Positions 48,473-57,305 of a stretch of 64,000 nt of DNA are shown here, piece by piece. The stretch is from Spongiibacter taiwanensis (GTDB taxonomy: Bacteria; Pseudomonadota; Gammaproteobacteria; Pseudomonadales; Spongiibacteraceae): contig NZ_CP098455.1 of assembly GCF_023702635.1 (NCBI RefSeq), positions 2,356,001 to 2,420,000 of the forward strand, given 5' to 3'. Both the position numbers and the translations under genes were made by a program. The notes under the pieces are model-generated. The model had not been told where the DNA came from and did no database searches. It worked only from the letters and a program-made list of their open reading frames with translations. How positions within the stretch are numbered: position 1 is the first letter of the stretch; every line of letters begins with the position of its first letter.

Positions 48473-49537
48473 ATGGCACTTATCAGCATGCGTCAATTGC
48501 TGGATCACGCCGCCGAATATGGCTACGGCGTGCCGGCCTTTAACGTCAACAACCTCGAGCAGACCCGTGCAATCATGGAAGCGGCCCGGGCCACCAACAG
48601 CCCGGTGATCATGCAGGCCTCAGCCGGTGCCCGCAAATACGCGGGAGCGCCCTTTCTGCGGCACATGATTCTGGCGGCCATTGAAGAATTCCCCGAGATT
48701 CCGGTGGTGATGCACCAGGATCACGGCACTAGCCCCGCCATTTGCCAGCGCTCCATTCAACTGGGCTTCAGCTCGGTGATGATGGACGGCTCCCTGGGCA
48801 CCGATGGCAAAACCCCCACCGACTACGACTACAACGTGGACGTGACTCGCACCGTGGTAGAAATGGCCCACGCCTGTGGCGTGTCGGTTGAAGGTGAGCT
48901 GGGTTGCCTGGGCTCATTGGAAACCGGGCAGGCCGGCGAAGAAGATGGCGTGGGCGCAGAGGGCACCCTGAGCCACGACCAGATGCTCACCGACCCCGAA
49001 GAGGCGGCCGATTTCGTCTCTAAAACCGGTGTCGATGCCCTGGCCATTGCCTGCGGCACCAGCCACGGCGCCTACAAATTTACCCGCCCGCCGTCAGATG
49101 ACATTCTGGCCATTGGTCGCATTAAAGAAATCCACGCCCGCATTCCTGATACCCATCTGGTTATGCACGGCAGCTCCAGCGTGCCCCAGGACTGGCTGGC
49201 CATCATCAATGAATTTGGCGGCGAAATCCCCGAAACCTATGGTGTGCCCGTCGAGCAAATCGTTGAGGGTATCAAATACGGTGTGCGCAAAGTGAATATC
49301 GACACTGACCTGCGCCTGGCCTCTACCGGTGCCATTCGCCGCTTTATGGCCAAGAACCCCAGCGAGTTTGACCCGCGCAAATACCTGAAGGAAACCATCA
49401 CCGAAATGAAGGCCATTTGCGTAGCGCGTTATGAAGCCTTCGGCACCGCCGGCAATGCCAGTAAGATCAAACCACTGAGCCTGGAAGCCATGTTTGGTGA
49501 GTACGAATCTGGCAAGCTGGACCCGAAAGTGAAATAA
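48473..49537 (+). CDS. fba: Fructose-bisphosphate aldolase class II
   Basis: A zinc-dependent aldolase joining glyceraldehyde-3-phosphate and dihydroxyacetone phosphate, or sedoheptulose analogues. The 354-residue protein has the zinc motif [14 protein letters not shown], the [15 protein letters not shown] block and late zinc ligands around [12 protein letters not shown] and [11 protein letters not shown]. It resembles the long type (CbbA-like) used in gluconeogenesis or the Calvin cycle; no RuBisCO gene is present. It ends the tkt-epd-pgk-fba run. Confidence 0.96.
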   Translation: MALISMRQLLDHAAEYGYGVPAFNVNNLEQTRAIMEAARATNSPVIMQASAGARKYAGAPFLRHMILAAIEEFPEIPVVMHQDHGTSPAICQRSIQLGFSSVMMDGSLGTDGKTPTDYDYNVDVTRTVVEMAHACGVSVEGELGCLGSLETGQAGEEDGVGAEGTLSHDQMLTDPEEAADFVSKTGVDALAIACGTSHGAYKFTRPPSDDILAIGRIKEIHARIPDTHLVMHGSSSVPQDWLAIINEFGGEIPETYGVPVEQIVEGIKYGVRKVNIDTDLRLASTGAIRRFMAKNPSEFDPRKYLKETITEMKAICVARYEAFGTAGNASKIKPLSLEAMFGEYESGKLDPKVK

Positions 49538-49564
49538 ACCGAGTCAGCTACGGCTTATTTGTAA

Positions 49565-49592
49565 CGGTCGCCCTCGGGCGGCCGTTTTTTTT
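49565..49592 (+). terminator. Rho-independent terminator after fba
   Basis: The stem GGTCGCCC / GGGCGGCC (one G-T pair, 2-nt loop) is followed by G and eight T residues. It lies 28 bp after the fba stop and closes the sugar-phosphate operon. Confidence 0.9.
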
Positions 49593-50016
49593 GGCTGCGT
49601 TATGTGGCCGTGTTGGGTGATAAGATTGGCCAGCGATTCTCGGCTCTCACTGCAACTAATCTCGAAGTATTTTCTGCCCTGAAAGACTGTGGAATACTGA
49701 TTGTCGGAAAAACAGAAGTCGCACGGCAATGGCGATCTGTGTAGCAGCTAAACATGAATGGAAGCGAGAAAAGGCGAACACGACATGGACGTGAACTCCC
49801 CTCATCCTTTCGCTCTCCAATGACCGCTCCGAAGCCGGTGCGGGTCTGCTATCGTGAACGTTCCGCGGTTTTCCCGGCGCTGCAGTTGGCGAGCTAAAAA
49901 TGTTTAACCATTTTAGTGGGTTGGAAAAGGCCGAAACGAGGAGTGAAAATTATGATGACTTCACGCTAATAATTATTATGCGGCCGTTTGCCTCATTAAT
50001 GCGCGGTTAGTTTCTT
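49593..50016. other. Gene-poor region at the edge of an AT-rich islet
   Basis: About 420 bp with no firm gene. A 46-codon GTG frame (49604-49744) has protein-like composition (LGDKIGQRFSALTATNLEVF) and may be a gene remnant, with no recognised relative. At 49894-49916, CTAAAAATG and CATTTTAG form an imperfect hairpin. From about 49.88 kb the base composition turns AT-rich and stays so to about 51.87 kb. Confidence 0.45.
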
Positions 50017-50634
50017 ATGGATATCTGCATGATTTTAAAATGGTTACCGATATTCAAAGATGTAGTGCTGTCTCTTGCGGCGATGACTACTATGTATGTG
50101 GCCATTTATGGCTTGAATAAATGGCGAGAGGAACATCAGGGGAAAGTACGATTCGACGCTGCGAAAGAGTTGCTTTCGTCCATTTGCAGCGTAAGAAATA
50201 ACTTTGAAATCGTTCGTTCAGGCTGGCTGGATGCATCCGAGTTCCCATCAGAATATTCATCAAAGCATCCAAGCGAGAAATCAACGAAAGACAGGGCTGA
50301 CGCAACGTGGCACGTATACAAGAATAGGTTAGAGCCACTGATTGAAGCGATGAATTCTCTCGACACCACTCTGATTGAGGGTGAAGTACTGTGGGGAAGT
50401 GAAGTAAAAGAGCAGGGTCGTAAAATTAATGCGAGTTTTAACAGGCTTGTGCGCTCTATCAAAGAACTTATTACTGAAGAGTATCGTGGGATTGATAACC
50501 CCAGAGATGATGTAATCATAAGATATCGTCAAGATGTATCGGCAAGCCGTGAAGCTGAAGATGAACTTTCTTTGCAAATCCGATCATCGGTTAAGTACTT
50601 TGAAGAGCTTTTGGAACCTTATATTCGACGGTAA
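50017..50634 (+). CDS. Hypothetical one-TM protein in AT-rich islet
   Basis: A 205-residue protein of unknown family. One N-terminal TM segment (about 13-33, VVLSLAAMTTMYVAIYGL) is followed by a long, mostly helical and charged cytoplasmic part. Codon use is AT-rich, unlike the flanking genes. Its stop lies 6 nt before the attC-like site at 50640, just as in an integron gene cassette. No strong ribosome site was seen; an ATG at 50029 is an alternative start. Confidence 0.7.
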   Translation: MDICMILKWLPIFKDVVLSLAAMTTMYVAIYGLNKWREEHQGKVRFDAAKELLSSICSVRNNFEIVRSGWLDASEFPSEYSSKHPSEKSTKDRADATWHVYKNRLEPLIEAMNSLDTTLIEGEVLWGSEVKEQGRKINASFNRLVRSIKELITEEYRGIDNPRDDVIIRYRQDVSASREAEDELSLQIRSSVKYFEELLEPYIRR

Positions 50635-50639
50635 CGCAA

Positions 50640-50729
50640 TTAACAAGCGACTGCTGCAGCAACGCGATAAGGGTGCGTTGCTGGGACGGCATGCGCGTTG
50701 CTTCAATGTCCCTGAGTGAGGGCGTTATA
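50640..50729. mobile_element. attC-like recombination site (integron cassette type)
   Basis: It opens TTAACAAGCGACTGC and closes GAGGGCGTTATAT, the TAACAA...GGGCGTTA end format of Vibrio-type attC sites. The interior is rich in self-pairing parts: CAGCAACGC (50657-50665) pairs with GCGTTGCTG (50675-50683), AGCAACGCG can instead pair with CGCGTTGCT, and GGGAC pairs with GTCCC. It lies between the stop of one AT-rich gene and the start of the next, about 90 bp long. No integrase gene is in the window. The call is by pattern only. Confidence 0.55.
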
Positions 50730-50746
50730 TGGACTGAGAAATATCT

Positions 50747-51271
50747 ATGCTGCAAGAGATATATAAAAAACTTAAAAAAAGAAGCCCTAAATCAAAATTG
50801 TACATAGGAACAATTTTTGTAAACGAAAGAAGCAAGTTTAAGGCATTAATCGAATTAGATTCTTATAGCCAGTATACCCCAAATGATCTAGAGCAATGGA
50901 TAGTCGACCTTTTAGCGTTGCCGATGGAGCCGACCGAAGCCCTCGATGAGAATGCGGTTGTGCTTGATATTGCTGTTACCAAGTACCAAGTCGGCACCGA
51001 CATCATGCTTTGCAGTGACCCCCTGATTCCTCTCCTCTGGCGCCCAAGTGTTAAAACAAGAGTTCGTCTTCGCAGGCTAAGAGATGGTAAGGTTCTAGGT
51101 GAGTTCTCTGCGAAATCTACCATGAGCTGGCGAGAGTTCTTATCAAAAGCAATGAGCCTGAAGGCGTGGTTTTTGTTCAAGTCCTCTATACAGGAGGAAG
51201 ATATCCAGCGGCTTTTGGGTAAGGCATTACTTGATTCTCTACAATGGGCAAAGGTAAGAGTAAATTCATAA
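50747..51271 (+). CDS. Hypothetical protein in AT-rich islet
   Basis: A 174-residue protein, not recognised. The N-terminus is very basic (YKKLKKRSPKSKLYIG). A mixed alpha/beta body and a C-terminal helix follow. There is no signal peptide or clear TM segment. It begins 18 bp after the attC-like site and ends at a TAACAATCAAAGGC sequence that resembles the 5' end of another attC whose 3' end is missing, so it may be the last, damaged cassette. Codon use is AT-rich. Confidence 0.65.
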   Translation: MLQEIYKKLKKRSPKSKLYIGTIFVNERSKFKALIELDSYSQYTPNDLEQWIVDLLALPMEPTEALDENAVVLDIAVTKYQVGTDIMLCSDPLIPLLWRPSVKTRVRLRRLRDGKVLGEFSAKSTMSWREFLSKAMSLKAWFLFKSSIQEEDIQRLLGKALLDSLQWAKVRVNS

Positions 51272-51429
51272 CAATCAAAGGCAGGTCGGGGAATTTCGTG
51301 GCCTAGAGTATCCTCCCCCAAAAAGTAGTAGACGCCTATCTCAACGATAAATGGGTGACTCTGTTTCTGTAGGGTCTAACCCTTTTCCCCGGCAAGCAAA
51401 ATTGAAAAATTACTAGTAAGGAAATTTTG

Positions 51430-51870
51430 ATGAAAAAGTTTTTGATTTTTACGCTGTTCGCCTCTGTTTTGACTTTGCCGGGTGTGGCGATTGCTCAGTC
51501 TAATTCTTTAGGCGCCTGCATGGTTGATAGCCTGAATGGAAAGCAGAGAAAGCTGTTAGCAAAATGGATTTTTCTTTCGATGGCGTCGCATCCGGATTTG
51601 AAGCCCTATTCCAAAATTACAGATCAGGAAGTGATGGAAAGTGACCAGTATATTGGTGGGTTAATCACCAGCCTGTTGGTAGGGCAATGCCCGGAAGAGC
51701 TAAAGGAATCGAGTCAGGATGATCCACTGGCGGTTGAAAATGCCTTTGGGCTAGTGGGTCAGGTTGCTATGCGAGAGCTGATGGCAAACCAGGATGTTAT
51801 GAGGGCTATGGTGCAATATAGCGATTACACTGATCATGCGGCGATTGAGCGCGTGCTCACTACCGACTAG
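51430..51870 (+). CDS. Exported hypothetical protein
   Basis: A 146-residue protein with a signal peptide (FLIFTLFASVLTLPGVAIAQ). The mature part has two cysteines (GACMVDS and VGQCPEE) that may pair, and is mainly helical. AAGGA precedes the ATG at 51430. It is not recognised. It lies at the right end of the AT-rich islet, 37 bp before an oxidoreductase gene with normal composition. Confidence 0.75.
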   Translation: MKKFLIFTLFASVLTLPGVAIAQSNSLGACMVDSLNGKQRKLLAKWIFLSMASHPDLKPYSKITDQEVMESDQYIGGLITSLLVGQCPEELKESSQDDPLAVENAFGLVGQVAMRELMANQDVMRAMVQYSDYTDHAAIERVLTTD

Positions 51871-51907
51871 ATTTGACAAGTAAGCACAAGCTCCCAAGGC
51901 TCATACA

Positions 51908-52981
51908 ATGACATCACCCTTCGAACCGCTGTCCTTCAAATCTGGCCACGCCATGGCCAACCGCTTTATGCTGGCGCCGCTGACTAACCTGCAGAGCCAT
52001 GCCGATGGCACCCTGTCGGATGACGAATACCATTGGCTCACGATGCGGGCCCAGGGTGGTTTTGGTACCACCATGACCTGCGCGTCGCATGTGTCGCCGG
52101 AGGGCATGGGCTTTCCCGGTCAGCTGGGTTGCTTTGATGATCTGCATATTGAGGGCTTAAGCCGCCTGGCGGTGGGCATCAAACAGGCGGGTAGTCTGGC
52201 GTTGGTACAGCTGCATCATGCGGGTATGCGCGCCCATGCTTCGATTGACGGTAGCCCGCTTTGTCCCTCTGATCATGCCCAGTTTAAAGCCCGGGCGATG
52301 ACCCTCGCCGAAGTGCATACACTGCGGGATAACTTTATTGCCGCCGCTGAGCGGGTTCAGCGCGCCGGCTTTGACGGTATAGAGCTGCACGGTGCCCACG
52401 GCTATGTGCTTGCCCAGTTTCTGAGCCCGGTGATTAACCGTCGTGAAGATGAATACGGCGGCTCGCTGGAAAACCGCTGCCGTCTGCTGCTGGAGGTTAT
52501 CAGTGGTATCCGCGAACGTTGCGGGCCTGATTTTGTATTGGGCATTCGCCTGTCGCCGGAGCGCTTTGATATCGATATCGCGGAGATGCGGGTGTTGTTT
52601 CGGCAGCTGTGTGAGGACGGCAAGCTGGACTTTATCGATATGAGTTTGTGGGATGCGTTTAAAGAGCCCGAGGACACTCGTTTTAAAGGGCGCCCGCTGA
52701 TCGACTGGTTTGCCGAGCTGCCCCGGGGAGAAGTGCGCCTGGGGGTGGCTGGCAAAATCTATTCGGCGGAAGACGTGCGGCGCTGCCTTGCGGCAGGCGC
52801 CGATTTTGTGATGCCGGGGCGGGCTGCGGTTTTACATTTCGACTTTCCGCGCCAGATCAAGCGCGACCCTGATTTTCGTATGGCCAGTTTGCCGGTGACG
52901 GCCGCCTATCTGAAAGAGCAGGGTTTGGGCCCTGCCTTTGTCGACTATATGGCCACCTGGAAGGGGTTTGTTGAGGGGTAA
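51908..52981 (+). CDS. NADH:flavin oxidoreductase (Old Yellow Enzyme family)
   Basis: A 357-residue FMN-dependent TIM-barrel reductase. VQLHHAGMRAHA, GIELHGAHGYVLAQFLSPVI and NRREDEYGGSLENRCRLLLE are diagnostic of the family. It should reduce activated C=C bonds of enones or similar compounds with NAD(P)H. The substrate is unknown. The N-terminus ANRFMLAPLTNLQS holds the usual FMN contacts. A single gene converging with the PepSY protein gene. Confidence 0.92.
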   Translation: MTSPFEPLSFKSGHAMANRFMLAPLTNLQSHADGTLSDDEYHWLTMRAQGGFGTTMTCASHVSPEGMGFPGQLGCFDDLHIEGLSRLAVGIKQAGSLALVQLHHAGMRAHASIDGSPLCPSDHAQFKARAMTLAEVHTLRDNFIAAAERVQRAGFDGIELHGAHGYVLAQFLSPVINRREDEYGGSLENRCRLLLEVISGIRERCGPDFVLGIRLSPERFDIDIAEMRVLFRQLCEDGKLDFIDMSLWDAFKEPEDTRFKGRPLIDWFAELPRGEVRLGVAGKIYSAEDVRRCLAAGADFVMPGRAAVLHFDFPRQIKRDPDFRMASLPVTAAYLKEQGLGPAFVDYMATWKGFVEG

Positions 52982-53045
52982 TTAAGCTCAAAACTGCGCA
53001 TCGACTATCAAGCAGCCCATGGGCCACCCAGGAGAGCGCGGCCCA

Positions 53046-54326
53046 TCACTGTGATGCGCTGTACTCCATACCCGCTTCTTCCTGCCGGGCACGTTCAGCC
53101 CGCAATATGCGCGCCCGCCGCTTGCGCACCCAAATAATAATGCCGGTGATGCTGAGCATGGCTACCACCACACCCATAACTGAAATCAGTATCCGCCCCG
53201 GCAGGCCGAGTATGCGGCCGGAGTGGAGGGGAAACTGGGCCTGCACAAACAGGTCGGCGGCGGTGCCCTCCCAAGGGCGCCAGTCGCCCAGGTTTTCGCC
53301 GGTTTTTGAATCGATGTAAATGGCCTTGTGGCCAACACCGCCGGCGCCGTGGCCTTCTTCGGGAGTAAAAAACTCCAGCCGATAAATGCCAAATTCGATG
53401 GCGTGCCACAGGCTGCCCACAGGCTCGGTCCAGCCTTTCTGCGCTGCTTCCTGCTCGCCCAGTTCAATGGCGCGCTCAAAACCAAAGTTGGCCTGGATCG
53501 GATTGTGGTGGCCGGAAGGCGTGCGGCTGTCGATGGGGGTTGGGGTCACGTCAGACACCAGGCTCATGACAGGAAAGAAGACTTCACGGTACAGGTTTAG
53601 CGAAAAGCCGGTAAACGCGATGGTGAACAGCAGGACCCAGGTCCACAAACCAAAGGCCCGGTGCAGGTCAAAATTCAGTTTGTAGGAGCCGGCATTGCGG
53701 CGAATCTTCCAGGCAGGCGCCCAGCGTTGCCACCAGGATTTGCCCTTGCCTGCGGTGTCGCTTTCGCTGCGCTGTTTGCGCCTGTTTGGCAGGGTTAGAT
53801 AAAAGCCGATAAAGCAATCTATCGTCCAGATCAGAGCAACAACACCCAGCAGCAATACACCCCAGTGAATATCGTTGAACTCGGGAATGTGCAGGCTGAA
53901 GTGGAGCATGTACAGAAAGGACACAAAGTTTTCCCGGCTGACGGGCCACACCGCACCCCATTCACGCATGCCCAAAATTTCGCCGGAGACCGGATCGACG
54001 TAAATCTGATTGAAGCCGGGCTTGTACAACTCGCCGGTGTCGGGGTTTACCCGTGGCTCCACCCAGTAATAGTAGCTGTGGCCGGGTTCGGTGGCGGTTT
54101 CATAGTAGGTGACCTGCACCTGGGGAAATTGCGTTTCAACCTGGTGGGCCAGCGCGGTGGCGCTTTGGGGTGTGCCAGGTGTTGCGGCGTCGAGCAGGTG
54201 ACCGTTCAGCCATTCATCCAGCTCGTGATCCCAGGAGATGATCGCACCGGTTAAGCCGGTGACGATCAGAAACAGGGCGATACCTAAGCCAAGGTAGCGA
54301 TGGGCGAGGGTGAAGAAGCTGCGCAT
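53046..54326 (-). CDS. PepSY-associated TM protein (iron uptake reductase-like)
   Basis: A 426-residue inner-membrane protein with about four TM segments. The first (FTLAHRYLGLGIALFLIVTG) contains the family His, and two large periplasmic parts have PepSY-like wording (YYYWVEPRVNPDTGELYKPG; FQIYV-type strands). Relatives (PiuB/FsrB type) act with siderophore receptors, probably as ferric-siderophore reductases. It lies 93 bp downstream of the TonB siderophore receptor on the same strand. Confidence 0.88.
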   Translation of the reverse strand: MRSFFTLAHRYLGLGIALFLIVTGLTGAIISWDHELDEWLNGHLLDAATPGTPQSATALAHQVETQFPQVQVTYYETATEPGHSYYYWVEPRVNPDTGELYKPGFNQIYVDPVSGEILGMREWGAVWPVSRENFVSFLYMLHFSLHIPEFNDIHWGVLLLGVVALIWTIDCFIGFYLTLPNRRKQRSESDTAGKGKSWWQRWAPAWKIRRNAGSYKLNFDLHRAFGLWTWVLLFTIAFTGFSLNLYREVFFPVMSLVSDVTPTPIDSRTPSGHHNPIQANFGFERAIELGEQEAAQKGWTEPVGSLWHAIEFGIYRLEFFTPEEGHGAGGVGHKAIYIDSKTGENLGDWRPWEGTAADLFVQAQFPLHSGRILGLPGRILISVMGVVVAMLSITGIIIWVRKRRARILRAERARQEEAGMEYSASQ

Positions 54327-54369
54327 GGTGCTGATTCCAGGTCGTATGGGGTGTGACTAAACGCAAAAT

Positions 54370-54397
54370 GTCGGCGCTGCCTGAAGACAGCGCCGAC
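54370..54397 (-). terminator. Possible terminator or attenuator after the siderophore receptor
   Basis: A 9-bp perfect stem GTCGGCGCT / AGCGCCGAC with a 10-nt loop, followed on the minus strand by ATTTTGCG. The short T-run suggests partial termination between the receptor and PepSY genes. Confidence 0.55.
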
Positions 54398-54419
54398 CCG
54401 AGGTAAAGCGATCCCTGCG

Positions 54420-56504
54420 TTAGAGTTGCCAGGTCACCGACAGCTCGACATTGCGGGGGGCGCCGTAATAGCCCTGATCCCAGTAGAGGCTGTTGAGATA
54501 TTTCTCGTCGGTGACGTTGTCGATATTAATCGCAGCGGTGATCTTGTCGGTCAGCTGGTAGCTGACCAGCAGGTCCAGCACGGCGTAGCCATCCTGCTCG
54601 GCGCTATCGGTGGGAGTGGTCGTGTGCTCTTGCCATTTCACCACGCCGCCGATTTTCAGCTTGGGCATACCGGGAATGCGGTAAGCCGCCGACGCTTTGA
54701 TCATGTGCTCGGGAATGTAGGGTACGTCACCGCCGGTGGCATCTTCTACATTGACGTAGGTATAGCCGGCCGCCAGGTTCAGGCCTTCGCTGAACTGGCC
54801 AGAGAGTTCGACTTCGTAGCCTTCGCTCTCTTGGTGGCGCGGATCATAAGTGGCGGTGCCGTTGGGGTGGTCACCCACATACACGCCGTAGTTTTCAATT
54901 TCCGACTGAAAGGCGGCCAGGGTCAGGATCGCGCTTTCATTATTGAAGGACATTTTCACACCGACCTCGGTGCTCTCGCCTTCAATGGGGCCGAGGGGGC
55001 GCAGCTGAGGGTCGACAAACACCTGCGGTGAAAACACTTCGGAGTAGCTGCCGTAGGCCATCAGCTTGTCGGTGAGCTGATAGGTCAGGCCATAGAAGGG
55101 CACCGATTTGTCTGCTTGCTGACGGGCGTCGGCGCCGTAGTTCTGACCGGTTTGCTCATAGTCGGCCCGGCGGGTGCCCAGCAGGGCGGAGAGCTGGTCG
55201 GTGACGCTGATGCGGGTGGCGGCGTAAAAGGCGCGGTGCTCCTGCTCCACATCGCTGCCGCCGTTGTCGTCGACAAAGTCGGGGCGGGGGGTGTTGCCCT
55301 CGGCCCAATCGGCGCCCAGGGTGGGGTAGCCGGTGGCGAAGTTGACGAAGCCAGCGCCGGTGATCTCCACGTCGGCGCGGTTGTAGCCCAGCACCACTTC
55401 ATGATCGCGTCCGGCGGCTTCGACAAAACCGGAGATCGAGATATCCAGCATGTCGCGCTTTACCCCATTCAGGTAGCGGCCGGTGTAGGCGCTCAGACCG
55501 GTTTCGTCCCGGTTGGGTGAGCCGGCCACGTAGAACAGCTCGGATTCGATGTCGGTATCGGTGTAGGAGTACACCGCCTTGGCGGTCCAGCGATCGGTGA
55601 TTCTGTGCTGCAGCTCGACGAAGGATTGGTTTTCTTCGGTGTTGCGAAAGGCCCAGTCGGTGGCGCTGCTGGTGGACACGTCGTAGTTGGTTTGTTTGCC
55701 GTCGGCGTAGTTCAGTGGCAGGGCGCCCCAGAGAATGCCGTCGGCTTCGTTGTTGTCGTAACTGTGGCCCACCGTGAGCAGGGTGGCCTCGCTCAGGTCA
55801 AATTCCAGTACGCCGTAGAACAGGTTGGTACTCTCTTCCAGACGATCCAGATAAGACTCGCCATCTTCCGTGGCAACCACTACCCGGCCGCGAACCCCTT
55901 CGGCAAGGGCGCCGGAGGCATCGCCGTCCAGCCGGTAACCATTCCATTCATTGACGGACGCCCGGGCGCTGGCCTGCAGGGCCTCGTTGGGGCGCTTGCG
56001 CACAAAGTTAATGGTGGCGGAGGGGTTAGCCAGGCCGGTAACCAGGCCGGCGGCGCCTTTGACCACTTCGACTTTGTCGTAGATGGCGGTGTCTGACTGA
56101 CCCTGAACCAGACCAAAGGCGAAGGGGGTGCCTACACCATCGTATTGGAAGTTAACGATGTCGAATCCCCGGGCGGTGTAGTACGTGCGATGGGTTTCCA
56201 CCTCTTCCACGGTCACGCCGGGAGTGTAATCGAGAACGTCGTTGGCCTTGGTCAGCAGAAAGTCATCCATCTGGGCCCGGGAGACCGCAGTCACGGTTTG
56301 CGGGGTTTCAAAGATGGTCAGATCGAGCTTGGTGGCGGTATTGGTTTCGCCCTGCTCGCCGTAGACGTTCACGTATTCCAGCGCCGTTTGATCTGCGCTG
56401 CGAGTTGATTTCTGGTTGGCATCCTGAGCCAGAGTGGTATTGCCCAGGCCAAGGGAAATCAGCGTAATGGCCACGCTGAGGGGCGATGGAAAACGGGTTG
56501 CCAT
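54420..56504 (-). CDS. TonB-dependent siderophore receptor
   Basis: A 694-residue outer-membrane receptor with a signal peptide (VAITLISLGLGNTTLAQ), an N-terminal plug (FETPQTVTAVSRAQMDDF; DYTPGVTVEEVETHRTYY; ANPSATINFVRKRPNE) and a C-terminal barrel ending in Leu after a Trp (VELSVTWQL). It belongs to the ferric hydroxamate/ferrichrome-type siderophore class. The ATG at 56504 is taken; in-frame starts at 56519 and 56552 are longer. A Fur-like site lies about 90 bp upstream. The exact siderophore cannot be told. Confidence 0.94.
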   Translation of the reverse strand: MATRFPSPLSVAITLISLGLGNTTLAQDANQKSTRSADQTALEYVNVYGEQGETNTATKLDLTIFETPQTVTAVSRAQMDDFLLTKANDVLDYTPGVTVEEVETHRTYYTARGFDIVNFQYDGVGTPFAFGLVQGQSDTAIYDKVEVVKGAAGLVTGLANPSATINFVRKRPNEALQASARASVNEWNGYRLDGDASGALAEGVRGRVVVATEDGESYLDRLEESTNLFYGVLEFDLSEATLLTVGHSYDNNEADGILWGALPLNYADGKQTNYDVSTSSATDWAFRNTEENQSFVELQHRITDRWTAKAVYSYTDTDIESELFYVAGSPNRDETGLSAYTGRYLNGVKRDMLDISISGFVEAAGRDHEVVLGYNRADVEITGAGFVNFATGYPTLGADWAEGNTPRPDFVDDNGGSDVEQEHRAFYAATRISVTDQLSALLGTRRADYEQTGQNYGADARQQADKSVPFYGLTYQLTDKLMAYGSYSEVFSPQVFVDPQLRPLGPIEGESTEVGVKMSFNNESAILTLAAFQSEIENYGVYVGDHPNGTATYDPRHQESEGYEVELSGQFSEGLNLAAGYTYVNVEDATGGDVPYIPEHMIKASAAYRIPGMPKLKIGGVVKWQEHTTTPTDSAEQDGYAVLDLLVSYQLTDKITAAINIDNVTDEKYLNSLYWDQGYYGAPRNVELSVTWQL

Positions 56505-56594
56505 GATGAGTCTCGCCATTGGGTTGTAAAGAGATTGCAGGGGTAAACGCAAAGGATGTTGTTAGGAGCGGATTATAGGTAGTTAAAATCTAAA

Positions 56595-56609
56595 TGCAAA
56601 TCGTTATCA
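56595..56609 (-). promoter_or_regulatory. Candidate Fur box
   Basis: On the minus strand TGATAAC-G-ATTTGCA matches the 7-1-7 Fur pattern (TGATAAT-N-ATTATCA) at 11 of 14 positions, in an AT-rich stretch about 90 bp upstream of the siderophore receptor start. Iron repression is expected for this locus. Confidence 0.6.
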
Positions 56610-56708
56610 TTAAATAATTGCTTTCGAGGTATCCATTGGAGTCGGTTTTTGACCGGTAGCTGGTGGCCAGACGCCAGGTCGACAATCTGAATGCCCGGCT
56701 TCTTAGGT

Positions 56709-57170
56709 TGCTCCCTGATCCGTAGCAGCACGGTGGAGGGGGGCTGTGGGCATTGGCGCGGGGTTTGGTGGTGCTTTCGTTCGTGGGCTCTTCCGCTACG
56801 CGTCAGAGAAGGCGGTTTGGGTGGAGCCGAGGGTGTTTGGCTGGCGGCTGCAGGCCGAGCCGGCATTCGGCATGCCCGGCTTCTGGCGTCGTTTCCTGAT
56901 CCTTAGCCGCGCGGAGGAGAAGGGTCCACCGGGATTGGCAGCAGGTTTGTCGGTGGTGCTTTCGTTTGTGGGCTCTTCCGCTGCGCGTCAGAGATGATGG
57001 TTTTGGGGAGTGGGGAGTGGGCATTGGGGCCGATGCACGCTGCGGCGGTATTCGGTGAGCCATACCGCTCCGGTCGTTCCCTGATCCGTAGCAGCGCGGA
57101 GGAGAAGGGTCCACCGGCGTTGGCACTGGGTTTGGAGTTGGCGTTTTCGTTTATGGGCTCTTCCGTTGCG
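56709..57170. repeat. Three degenerate ~95-bp direct repeats
   Basis: Each unit starts near CCCTGATCCGTAGCAGCG (56712, 56892, 57077), continues with GGAGGAGAAGGGTCCACCGG in units 2 and 3 (degraded in unit 1), and ends with TTTCGTTTGTGGGCTCTTCCG-like sequence; the period is about 180 bp. Several Arg/Pro-rich frames cross the region but share no ribosome site or homology and are not real genes. Non-coding, origin unknown. Together with the AT-rich receptor upstream region it fills the 800 bp between the two minus-strand genes. Confidence 0.65.
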
Positions 57171-57256
57171 GGAGTGTGGGGATGTGCAGGGATATGGCGA
57201 TGAGCTCTTCCGGTGGGTGGCTTTTCCGGCGTTCGGCCATTCACCCAATAAGGCAC

Positions 57257-57284
57257 ACAAAAAAAGCCGGCCCGAGGGCCGGCA
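57257..57284 (-). terminator. Rho-independent terminator after the lipoprotein gene
   Basis: On the minus strand GCCGGCCC and GGGCCGGC form a perfect 8-bp stem with a 2-nt loop, followed by seven T residues. It lies about 22 bp after the lipoprotein stop. Confidence 0.9.
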
Positions 57285-57305
57285 TATTACAGGGTGGGTA
57301 AGTGA

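Noticed and set aside
49544-49729. 61-codon minus-strand frame after fba
   Set aside because: Overlaps the terminator region, no ribosome site, no recognisable motif.
56573-57260. Arg/Pro-rich frames on both strands between the receptor and the lipoprotein
   Set aside because: They follow the direct-repeat units, lack ribosome sites, and resemble each other only because of the DNA repeat.
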